A DNA stretch of 64,000 bases from Epiperipatus broadwayi (taxonomy: Eukaryota > Onychophora > Udeonychophora > Euonychophora > Peripatidae): the NCBI GenBank assembly GCA_028023455.1, contig JAQFVV010012435.1, forward strand, positions 500,001 through 564,000, read 5' to 3'. Of this stretch, positions 1-10,326 are shown one piece after another (within the stretch, counting starts at the first letter, position 1; each line of letters starts with the position of its first letter). Made by a program: the position numbers and the translations under genes. Below the pieces are notes generated by a model, which did not search any database, was not told the DNA's origin, and worked only from the letters and a program-made list of their open reading frames with translations.

Positions 1-1830
1 AGTTACATGGGAACTGTATACAACTTAAATTAAAACATATCCCATAATTTGGGGAAGAGACCAGCTATAATTCAGCAAGTAATGAATGTTACCCAGTAAG
101 AGAAATATCTTCAGATGCTGCCTGAGGAGTCAATAGTGAATACCACTAAAATAAACTAAAGGCACCAAAATCAATGAATGCCATCTCATTTAGCAATAAT
201 AATTTCAGAGAAACATCACTGGATACTGGCAAACATAGCTATGTTTATGTTAACTGTTTCATATGGAGTCTGCAGGTATCTGAATTCATAACGCGATGAA
301 AGATGATAATTTGTATGAACTTTATTTTTTTGCTCTTATGATTTTTTTTACTAACATTAAGATATTTAATTCCCATATGTTTACTTAATTTGCATAAAAA
401 ATTTGCATAGAATTTTATGATTTATTTAGTGTATATATATATGTTTTATAGAGCAGAATGATGATGGATTGCCCCATATTATTTCCGGTTAATTAGACAC
501 ATCAACCAATCAGACGTCGTCGTAACATAAAAAAATATCTATAATAAAACAATTAATAAATCATGATAACCCTTCACCATTCACTAAAGGTTTCTCTTAG
601 ATTTTAGAATTTTCGATAATTATTGTAAAGGAAGGGTATAAATAATGATCATTTTCAACTAACCTGAGATATATTACATGTCAAAATAACAATTTAAACT
701 TTAGCGTAAATAAAGCTGATATTAATGGTTAATTAGAATATGATACGAGTTTCTTGGATCTGACTGATTTAGAAGGATATAAAAAGGGGAGGAAATGATC
801 ATGTGATGTAGGAAAGTGGAGCTGTGTGCAGATCACCCTTGGGTGATTTTCATGTTTAGATGTAGATTTTTGACTGTTATAATATATGTTGAACATATAT
901 TTTGGATTTTCTCATACACACATTTGCTTGTCGTTGAAATCAGCTTTATACTGACATTTTAACTGGGTACTAATTATTGACTAGATGGTGGTGGCTATTT
1001 AAAAATATTATAGTAATATTTTAAAGTCACATCCTTGAATAATATCTATTGACCATCTAATGATGTTTCAATTGCTATGTTGATATAGTGCTAATTTTAA
1101 TAATAACTTATACTTGAACAAATATAAAATATAAATGCTCACATTTTTTATAAATGGAAGATTTTTAAGATGTGTGTGTGTGTGTAAAAATGTGTTACTT
1201 ACTTTTCAAAGTTCACAGTTAGCACAGGGTTTCATTTAATAAACACATACATGTCAAGCTTTACATAAATGTAACCATATAAAAATTTAAGGATCTGGTT
1301 ACGTATATATGATTCACTTGTCTATCTGATCTAAGCTGTCTAGGATTAGAGTTATTAAAAATAATATTTTTTATTCACTATAACCAGTGTTTAATCTCAT
1401 TGTGACAGGAATATTTGTTTGTGAACTTAAAACAAAACTTCAACTAAACTTTTAATCTTCTGTTATCCAGATGTTTTAAAAAGATGTAGAAGAAAAACAA
1501 ATAATGAAAGTGAAACCACTCGATTGCTACTGTTTAAGACAACAAATTGAAATAATTTACAACTTTTATCCAGACAATATTGTAGCAGTCTGATTGTATT
1601 ACAGTTAAAATGAAATAATCCAAGATTTTGTCACATTTCAAGATAATGCTTTTTATTAAAATAAAGTTTTAATTAAACATTTTTTCCCAAAATAATTGTG
1701 AATTAGTTTATATCATTATACTATCTACTTTTAGTAATGCAAAGACAAAAAATAATTTATAAAATAAATGCTGAGAAATGTTATAAAAATGATCACTCAA
1801 TATAGGTTAATATTATACTTTGAATTTACA
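1..1830. other. AT-rich stretch without recognisable gene
   Basis: No coding frame with recognisable protein content. It holds short simple repeats only: a TA run near 431-444 and a (TG)n run at about 1171-1185. Confidence 0.6.
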
Positions 1831-1831
1831 A

Positions 1832-2943
1832 ATTATAAAAAGGCATTTGATTCTATAAGTATTTTAAAGCTTTGAATTCTCAAGATAGCGAACTGGGATA
1901 TTGCCATATTCTGGATAATATTTATCAAAATGAAACATCAGTGATTAGATTATACACGGATTCTAAAAAGATTCATACTGAAAAGATGGATGATGAGGTA
2001 ATTCCATTTCTCAAAACTTTTTTACCTTTTTACGTGAAGTATTTTGTGTATTAAAGTGGGAAAATAAAATAAAAAAAATGGAGACTATTTAAATCAACTC
2101 GATTTTTTTTTTTTCATATGTCATAGCATCGGCCGGGACGCGAACCCACAACCGTCTGCAACCAACTACTTGCTTGCAGGGCGGCTGCGATACCTCTCGG
2201 CTAACAACGCAAGGCAGCTGATATAATTATTTTTGCAAATAACGCTTTGGAAATTCAGAAAATGTTACAAAAGTTATCTGACGAGAGTAAAAATACGCGA
2301 CTAAATAATAAATACTAACAGACTAAAGTAATGTTCAATGGGGGGAGAGTTCAGAATAAGAAAATACATATGCTCATGAATTAGAAAAAGTTGATCAGCC
2401 ATAAATATCTTGATCACTTTATTAATATGTATATAATGGATGAAATTAATCATAGAATGAATCTTGGATGGAGTACTTTTGGTAAAAATAACTTCGTGTT
2501 TGGAATGGAAGTCATTTAATAATAGATGTGTTTTACTAATTACTATATAAGCATTTGAGTCTTGGACACTTAATAGAAGAGGATTATAGAGATCTTAGAC
2601 CATTTAACAAAATATGAACAGATGTATGTTGAGATTAACAAAAAGATTAAGATTGAAAATGGGTGTCAGAAAAGCTAGTATCATTGATGTTAGTCAAAAA
2701 TTAAAAATCTAAAATTGAACTGGGCTGAATATAATGATAGAAAAAATGATAAAAGAATGGACAGTTGAAGTCTAAGCTGAATTCCATGAGTCTTAAAAGA
2801 CCTGAAAATAGACCACATGTAAGAAGGATGTAATAGGGAAGTTTGATGGTGTATTGTGGAGAAGAAAAGCTACATCTTAGAAAAACTGGATTAAACTTTG
2901 AAATCTTTACCCTGAAATATATTGATGGTGCCTGGAAATAATG
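1832..2943 (+). pseudogene. RTE-like LINE reverse transcriptase remnant, split by a SINE
   Basis: Broken 3' half of a non-LTR reverse transcriptase. The start reads YKKAFDSI, the RT motif A region, followed by a stretch like GYCHILDNIYQNE. After an inserted tRNA-derived SINE (2103-2212) it resumes as ADIIIFANNALEIQKMLQ, the FADD-box region, then TKVMFNGG and a C-terminal part (DEINHRMNLGWSTFGKN). Many stops and shifts are present. The same protein is encoded more completely by the copy at 20405-26135, which supports the RTE-like assignment. Endonuclease and RT N-terminus are missing, as in 5'-truncated LINE copies. It cannot make a working protein. Confidence 0.8.
2103..2212 (-). mobile_element. 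tRNA-derived SINE inserted in RTE remnant
   Basis: On the minus strand the head has a tRNA-like A box (TTAGCCGAGAGGT) and B box (GGGTTCGCGTCC), then a short tail ATGCTATGACATATG and a run of A (T on the plus strand at 2103-2114). It keeps several CG dinucleotides, suggesting relative youth. It interrupts the LINE frame between GDYLNQLDF and ADIIIFANN. The anticodon region is disrupted, so this is a SINE and not a tRNA gene. The same family occurs at 29464-29560 and 34727-34832. Confidence 0.8.
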
Positions 2944-3934
2944 ATAATAGTGAATGTTTTCTGGCATTTATTTCAATACTTTGTCATATTTTACCTAGTA
3001 GGAGTATATCTCATTTATCTTAATTGTAATAAGCATATTATAATTACTTATATTATCTACCTGTATTTTATTTCAAAAACAATCAAATATTTAACATGGA
3101 TTTGAGTGTGAAATGAATAAATTTTAATACTATTCAATAGTCTTGGATTTTTTTAAGTAATCAACTCAATTAACCATTGAATATTGGCCAGTAAAAAATG
3201 GGTATCTGTCTATTCTTAGCTAGAGCATAAAACAATAATGAAAAAACACAACTCCACCACCACCTTGTAATTAGAAAACCTGGTGAATATTTCTTTTAGA
3301 TTCATTGTTTCTTTATGAAGATGTGTTGGGCAGATCTTTGTCTTAAAAGTAGTTCATTTAAAGATTATTATCTTACTAACTCTGTTGAAATCTGACTACA
3401 ACTTTTTTAAGTTTATGTGATTTATGTCAAACAGATTATTTTAGCAAATACAAAAAAAATGCTAAAAAAAACAATTATTAATTATTCTTTTATTTATTAT
3501 AATAATTCTACATAAATCAAAAACTTTTGACATAAGTTATGTTTTATCATCATTATGAATAATATTATTACTTGAACCAGCTATTTTTCATTCAAGTTTA
3601 CTTCCAATTGAAAATAGTATACAGGTATTCTTCTATTTATGTAAACTTAATGTATGTGGATCTGAAATTATATAAGCATGTTTTAGTATTTATCATGCAC
3701 AATGCATTTTTCATTTTGTGAATCATGTTGCAGAGATGTATTTTGTGATATCCTGCAGTGCTTATATTTGTTAGAAATACTTTCATATTCTACCCCAATG
3801 TTAATATAAACATGCACCTGAAAATAATTCTTGTTCTATGCAAACACGAGCAAAAATATTCACAGATGAGTAACTTAACATTAAAATCTCAATGCTTGGT
3901 ATTATAGTGCCTTAAAAGGTATATCATATTATCA
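2944..3934. other. No recognisable gene
   Basis: AT-rich sequence with no supported feature between two LINE fragments. Confidence 0.5.
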
Positions 3935-4275
3935 ATCTACTGCAGGATGAAGGTCTCTCCAAGTTCAATCCATCTTCTCCAATCTTTAGCTTCTCTTCTT
4001 CACATCACCTCTGCACATTATCTTATATCATCCATCCATCTCACATGTGGTCTCTTTCTGCATCTTTTACAATCTCTTGGAATTCAGTTTAAGATTTCAA
4101 TTGTCCATCTATTATCACCTCTTCTAGCAATATGTCCAGCCCAATTCCACTTTAGTCTTTTAATTTTTTTAATGAGGTCAGTACACCTGTTTGTTTTCTT
4201 ACCCATATATTGTGCTTTCAATCTCTTCTTATTACTCCTAACATGTATCTCTCCATACTTCTTTGAGTGGTGTAT
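3935..4275 (-). pseudogene. RTE-like LINE 3'-end fragment
   Basis: The minus strand matches the 3' end of the RTE-like copies at 20405-20780 and 61295-61700: the plus-strand text from CTGCAGGATGAAGGTCTCTC through the TGTGGTCTCTTTCTG region is shared among all three. In the minus frame it encodes the C-terminal tail after the RT domain. The open frame seen on the plus strand is only a shadow. This is a solo 3' end, consistent with 5' truncation. Confidence 0.75.
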
Positions 4276-4714
4276 TATTCTGGGAATTGGTGATATGACA
4301 AATTCTGGAGATCAAAACTCATAGATAGTGGTTCCAGATCTGTTCTATTTGGTATCTTTTATTTTATGAATTCCCATAATAATTTTTTTTTTTTTTTTTA
4401 AAATTTCAATAAACATATTAAATATTTTTCCAATTTTTTGGAAAACCTTGCATTTATTTTTAGAATCAATATATATAAATTATAATAAAAGCTCAACATT
4501 TTAGCCACTTATTTACTGCCATGATCAAATATAATAATTCCATCAATTTGAAAAAGCAAATTTACATATTTATACAGTAATGCTTAATGTATGTACATAC
4601 AGTAGGCACATATAAATGAGTATAGCCAATTCAGATTCACAAAACAAATGTTCTAGAGATGAGATTTGTGATGGTTATACAAATCAATCTGTGAAATGAA
4701 AAAATGTCCACATA

Positions 4715-5190
4715 TAGAACATGCTGGGGTTCATTTTTTTAATTTATTTGATAATTTGTAATGCTGTCTTAATTTCTTCTGCAGAAAACTTATATTTCTG
4801 ATGTACTTAGTATCCAACTGCAGCTCTCCAATGTATTCCATTCTCTGCCATCATTTTCCTAATGGAAGCAATCAACATTGCCACTGTTTAAAATGTCTGA
4901 ATTATGCTTATAATATAAATGGGATCCAGGTGTCTCCTGATGTTGAAGTTTACCATAAAACACTCTTTTAGCAAGTCTTACATTGTTCATTTGTTTTACA
5001 TATCCAGTCCAATAAAAGTGTGATTTTATAATAGTGAATTCTCTACTATCACATCCAGTAAATTGAAAAATATATTAATTGTGATCTTGTCATTGTATTT
5101 TTAAATTTTTGCAGAGGTTTTCCATGTTTCACTTCCATACAATAAATTCGGTAAAATATCAGCTTTATATATAAAGAGATAAAATTGCTG
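4715..5190 (-). pseudogene. LINE reverse transcriptase C-terminal fragment
   Basis: Minus-strand translation contains LLYGSETWKTSAK, then HFYWTGYVKQMNNVRLAKR and VFYGKLQHQETPGSH, the post-RT segment common to many non-LTR retrotransposons (pattern LYG-ETW ... W-G-V-RM---RL-K---YG-L). Frames shift several times. It lies just upstream, in minus-strand order, of the RTE 3' end at 3935-4275, but I cannot show that both belong to one copy. EN and the catalytic RT part are absent. Confidence 0.65.
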
Positions 5191-6700
5191 GTTCAGCAAT
5201 TAGCTGCTGGTCTGCCACCAAACCAAGAAGGTTCACAATATATATATATATAAATATAATATTAGCAACAAAAAAAAAAGAATACAGTATATTAATAATA
5301 AATAAAAAAACAATTATATTTATTTTTCTCTTTTTTTACGGCTTCTTTTGAGCAGCCCCCTTAATAATAAGCATTTAACTTTTTTTTTTTTTTTTTAGAA
5401 AAAATCATACTATACTTATATATTCACATGTTGAGGAAATTTATTATAAAGTCTTGCTCCAATAAAAGTAAAACTTTTAGTAAAAATAGGCACATTATTT
5501 TAATAAAAATACAGATGCCGACTTTTAAATTTAGCCATACAAATTACCTTTAGATTGAATATTATATTTTTAAAAGTAACTTCTGTCTTTTACTTTAGAA
5601 TTAAGATATACTAGAATATTTTGTTTATGAATTTTAATAATAATTACCGATCACTCCACTACACATGCTTTTGATAGATTTAAACATTTAATAAATACTC
5701 TCCAAACACAAGATAAAGTCTTTTGAAAATATGGAATGAATCCACTCTAGCTTTTTCACCTAAGCATATTTGGAAATGTGAGTGTGAAGATGTTAAATTA
5801 ATCACTTAACGGAGTAAGCCCTAATTACAGATTATAAATATAGTGTTATATAAATAAATAACTCATTTATAAATTTTTGTAACTGTACAATACAAATGCA
5901 ATTTACCCTCTGTTCTATCTTAAGTCAATTACATAATTTAAAGTTATGTAATACTTTATAAATTTTATAAATGCAGTAATTAAACTATACCTATGTAGAA
6001 GGTAACCAAATCTTCACACCAGTGCCATTTAAACAAGATGATAAAGCTAAGCATACTATTGTCCCAGCCACAATATAAAGTCTCTAAAAAAGAGTGGCAG
6101 TCTTATTTCTGAACTCATATAGAGTAAATGATTTATATATTCACACTCTCACTTCTGACACTTAATATTGGCTCAAAAATTACCATATGAGATTGGAAAT
6201 AAAATGGCTGCTCTTATTTCTTAAAGATTTATCTTGTGGTTGGATCAATAGAATCCTTACAATTTTATTATTTTGCTTAAATAGCATTGGTGTGGAGGTT
6301 TGTTTATAACTTAATGTTATGAATTATGCAGAGAATTTAGGCAAACTATAACTACATCCCAAATTATACATTCGGAATTTAAGTCAAATGGTCAGAAATG
6401 ATCAAATATGAACCACAAACAAAGTCACAACAATTAAATAAAGACAACTCAATCACCAGATAGCAGAAATTTTATATGAATATGAGGAAATTTAAAAGGC
6501 TATAGTTTTTGCAATCTGGCATAGATTAACTGAATTAATCTACAGCTAATTTAGGTGCAGTAGTTATTTCCCTATGATGAAATATTCTCTTTCAACTTGT
6601 TAAAAGCAGAAGCAACATATGGGAGTTGTGATGCACTTCACATCTAAGCCCATTTTTGTACTTATAAAATTATCAAGGTATTTAATTTGATTAACTTTCT
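5191..6700. other. No recognisable gene
   Basis: AT-rich sequence with a TA microsatellite near 5240 and poly-A/T runs near 5270 and 5380. No supported coding feature. Confidence 0.5.
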
Positions 6701-6711
6701 CTTCATGACTA

Positions 6712-7390
6712 AATCTATTATTATAAAGCGCTGAAAATCTTGAAATTTTTAGATTGGAAGTCGAATTTTGATAGTGCGCTATTATTTTAAATATTATGAA
6801 TCTCCGCACACACACACATCAGTAAGAGTTTAAAAAACTTAAGTGAATCACTTAAAGTTTAGAGTGCATTTCTATAAATACACCAACTTTCACGGATCAT
6901 GCTAAATCAGGGCTGGAGTCTATTGTATGCCTGTTGTTATAATCAAATTTTGAATTGTACAAATCTATTTAATCTATCGCAGGAGAAAAACAGTGTCTCA
7001 TTTTCAACCACCCATAATCAGATAAACACAACTTATAAATATAAATCTATTATTACAAAGCACTGAAAATCTTGAAATTGTTAGATCAGAAGTCAAACTC
7101 TGATAATTCACCTTACTTTAAATATTATAAATCCCCTCCCCCACTCACACGTCAGTAAGAGTTAAAATAAATTTGTACAATTCAAAATTTGATTATAGCA
7201 TCAGGCACACAATAGGCTCAAGCCCTGATTTACCCTGATCAGTGAAAGTTGGTGTATTTATAGAAATGCACTCTAAACTTAAGTGATTTTAAATTCTTAC
7301 TGACGTGTGAGTGCACCGAGATTTATAATATTTAAAGTAATAGTGCATTATTGGAGTTCAACTTCTGATCTAACAATTTCTTCGTGGCTA
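6712..7390. repeat. Fold-back repeat U (three related arms)
   Basis: A left arm (about 6712-6970) is matched by an inverted arm (about 7160-7390). A direct partial copy of the left-arm start lies between (about 7042-7165). Shared landmarks include TCTATTATTA-AAAGC-CTGAAA, the block around ACACCAACTTTCAC (inverted as GTGAAAGTTGGTGTA), and the block around CAATTCAAAATTTGATTATA. Arms have diverged by substitutions. No coding content. I saw no convincing ribozyme core here. Confidence 0.75.
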
Positions 7391-8334
7391 AATAAAAAAA
7401 AAAAAAGATAGGTAAACTGTGATAATAATAATAGTAAAATAAAATGAATTTTGTTTATTATTTGATGGTAGAATTGTAAAATCTATTAAAATGCCATGGA
7501 TTTTATTGTTTTGAATTAGCCCTGCTGTTGATTCTAACAACCAGTGATCACAATTGTTATAACTCACATTGCCTTCAAATAATGGATTCATCCACATTCC
7601 ATCTTAGAGTAGGATGTCTCAGAGAAGCTCAAAGATAACAAGATTGATGGAATGAAAGTAAAGTTCAAGATAGTCCATTACAACAAACATTGATCAAGTA
7701 CCACCAAGTCTTTTCAGACTGGCCAGGAGTTATCCAAGGGTTTGAGCACAGAATTATCTTGATCAGATGTGAGCATTCATTGGTACAGACCATTGGCTAT
7801 ACGTATATATAACATACAACCAATGGCAATAATGGACCTATTGGGTGATAATCATCATTGATTCCTATTGTTGTCATTATAAATGGGAATCTAGCCATAA
7901 TAGTCAAACCATTTGGAGGTAAGATCAGACAACAGATTTTACTGCATACAACTTAAACAATAATACAATAAAGGTACAAAAAAAAACCAATACAAAGAAA
8001 CACTAACGATATCTAAGTGAAAAGAATTTTTTTTATTCATTTCATGATTTAAAATATGCAAGAGAGAGTCAATTTCACTTATTCACTTGATAGAAGACAT
8101 GTAAAGGCACAAAGTGTTTGAAATATTTTTTCATAATCAAAAAAAATTATTAGTCAATTATCAAGAAAAAAAAGTTTTTATTATATCTTTTGTCTTTGGA
8201 GGATGGCAAATTATTTAGATGAAGTTAATATCTAAGAATGGAGTTTGCAAAATATGTCTTTTTTGAAGCTATAAACTTCTGGAAGCCTTGACAATTAGAG
8301 GCCTCAAACATGTACTTCTAGTGCTTGTAGCTAT
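7391..8334. other. No recognisable gene
   Basis: AT-rich, with short open frames that resemble no known protein. No repeat from the other families recognised. Confidence 0.45.
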
Positions 8335-8625
8335 TATTATTATTATTAAACATCATATGATCACCATTTCTTATGATTGCTCATAGTGCTACTCAGTGCA
8401 AGCCATAGTAATCAATGGATGCCAGAAGGCTTGTGCATAAAATCCCTAACTCTAGTGCCTACTCATCCAATATCCCCAGACTAGTTTCTAGCTTGTGGCT
8501 TTTGTCAGTGAGGATACTTTGGATCTTATAGTACTGCACCTAGATCTTAGGATCTAATGCAACCCTCCAGCAGCCACCTTTTATCTCTACTTAAGCACAA
8601 AACTATGAGTCTGAAATTGAAAACA
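8335..8625 (-). mobile_element. X-family hammerhead repeat, inverted unit
   Basis: Reverse-oriented copy of the X repeat. Family landmarks on the plus strand are AGTAATCAATGGATGCCAG, TAGTGCCTACTCATCCAATA and GATCTAATGCAACC. It is followed by two X units in the opposite orientation (8715-9325), giving a fold-back with a direct repeat on one side. It carries a decayed hammerhead ribozyme (8465-8524). Confidence 0.8.
8465..8524 (-). ncRNA. Hammerhead ribozyme, X family, core-mutated
   Basis: Minus strand: stem I outer helix ATCCAA (8524-8519) pairs with TTGGAT (8470-8465). The core reads CTGACAA instead of CTGANGA (G8 to A), stem II is AGC/GCT, then GAAA, stem III ACTAGT and C17 at 8479. The position G8 change predicts loss of activity. 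Fold done by eye. Confidence 0.7.
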
Positions 8626-8738
8626 TAATAATATTTTCAATCCAAACTCATTATCTTATATAGTCATGTAGATTTGAACTCAGTTCAGTACCCATACATT
8701 TTGGTGTTTTGGTTAATATCTAGATGCAGTGCTCTCAG

Positions 8739-8800
8739 ATCCAAAGCTCCTCACTGACCAAAGCTGCCATAAGCAAGAAACTAGTCTGGGGATATTGAAT
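8739..8800 (+). ncRNA. Hammerhead ribozyme, X family, core-mutated
   Basis: ATCCAA at 8739-8744 faces TTGAAT at 8795-8800 in stem I. The core at 8754-8760 reads CTGACCA (G8 to C). GAAA is at 8777-8780, the stem III palindrome ACTAGT at 8780-8785, and C17 at 8786. Probably inactive because of the G8 change. Confidence 0.65.
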
Positions 8801-9158
8801 GAGTAGGCACTAGATAGGATTTTATACACAAGCTTTTTGGCATCCATTGATTACTCTGGCTTGCACTGAGTGGCACTACTGTATGGAGGTTTTGCCTGTT
8901 TTAATAACAATTTTGAGCAAGCATAAGAAATGGTAATCATGTGATGTTTAGTGGTAGTGCTGGCTATGGGTATCAAAGATACCAAAATGTATGGGTACTG
9001 AACTGAGTTCAGACCTATATGACTATATAAGCTAATGAGCTTGGATTGAAAATATTGTGGTTTTAATTTCAGACTCATAGTTTTGTAGTTAAGTAGAGAT
9101 AAAAGATGGCTGCTGGACGATTGCATTAGATCCTAAGATTTACGAGCAGCACTCTCAG

Positions 9159-9205
9159 ATCCTGCCAAAAGCCACAAGCTAGAAACTAGTCTGGGGATAT
9201 TGGAT
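9159..9205 (+). ncRNA. Hammerhead ribozyme, X family, truncated
   Basis: Retains stem II (AGC, CACAA loop, GCT), GAAA, stem III ACTAGT with C17 at 9191, and the 3' strand of stem I (TTGGAT at 9200-9205). About a dozen bases covering the CTGATGA core are deleted relative to the other X copies. Confidence 0.6.
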
Positions 9206-9325
9206 GAGTAGGCACTAGACAGGGATTTTATGCATAAGTTTTCTGGCATCCATTGATTACTCCTGCTTGTATTGAGTGGCACTACTGTGTGGAGAGTTTT
9301 ACACTGTTTTAATATAATTATTATC

Positions 9326-10318
9326 ATCATCATCATTATTATTATTATATTGCCTTTAATATTTTACATAAATGTAACATCATTTTTCTGATATCAGAAT
9401 TTGAAATTAAAATATGCAACCTAGTTTTTTTTTAGACTTCATATAAAAACTTTTTCAAAATAATTTTTTTTTTTTTTGTAAAGATTCAATGATTGCAATT
9501 TTTTAATTAATATTTTAGAAATTCGATCCGTTTGATTATCGGAGTAAAAAAAAAATATTACAAATTAGTAAAAACTGATGAGTTGTAACTTAATTAGAAG
9601 CTATAAAAAAAAATCTCTCAAAAATAAATAAGCATTTTTGTTTTTATTTCAAAGCCAAGGTCTCCGTATTTTATAAGGATGCTTTGAGTTGTTTTACTTT
9701 ACTTTTGAAATATGATTCTTTCATTCATATTAATTTTATTACGAGTTATATAATAATATTAACTACTTGATTAGATTAAACACTGCTGATTAATTAAAAG
9801 GTGTTAAGGTGTGACAGCAACATTAATTACAATGGCCACAATCCGATATTTAATGTGGATGATACTTCAAGACTTATTTTTTTAGATATCTGGCTGATAA
9901 AAAAAAAATCAATCAACCATTCAATTAGTGGTAGGCAAATAGGTCTTCAATTATTATTAACTATAGGCTAAATCTCCCAGATTATCAGGATCTATTATCA
10001 GATGAGTATTTAAAAATAAGTAAAAATAATTCCCAATAGTTAATTTCTTAAAAGATCATCTGACACTTAAAGACCAGAAATCACAAGTTAAACTACAATC
10101 CAGAAACTTTTATTCTTGAGTTCATTTCTTCAAACTAGTGCTAAATTGCACAGGGCATAAATATCAATGAAAGGACTACTAAAATATTTTCTATTACAGT
10201 AAGGTGTTACAGCCTATTAAGTGCTAAGCACATGGATTACTTTTACTTTGATCCTTTTTAAATTTGGAAATTTTATTATAATAGTTACTTTATTTTTAAA
10301 GATAATTTGTGCTTAGTC
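9326..10318. other. No recognisable gene
   Basis: A short (ATC/ATT)n run at about 9325-9348, then AT-rich sequence with no supported feature up to the hAT element. Confidence 0.5.
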
Positions 10319-10326
10319 CACTATAC

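Larger units (their letters stand above)
8715..9325 (+). mobile_element. X-family hammerhead repeat, direct tandem units
   Basis: Two X units in the same orientation. Predicted cleavage positions are after 8786 and after 9191, giving a 405-nt period. The interval contains the family body (GAGTAGGCACTAGA, TTGATTACTCTGGCTTGCA, GTGGCACTACTGTATGGAG) and, at about 8996-9045, a submodule GAACTGAGTTCAGACC that also occurs in the R family at the same offset. No protein is encoded. Organisation as direct units bounded by hammerheads is what is expected of retrozyme-like elements. Confidence 0.75.

Noticed and set aside
6900-7260. CTGATTTA...GTGAAAGTTGG in fold-back U as a hammerhead
   Set aside because: G8 would be T and no stems I or III close; treated as chance.
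8851-9336. Two minus-strand open frames of 91 and 67 residues
   Set aside because: They lie on the X ribozyme repeat, which has no conserved frame among its copies.
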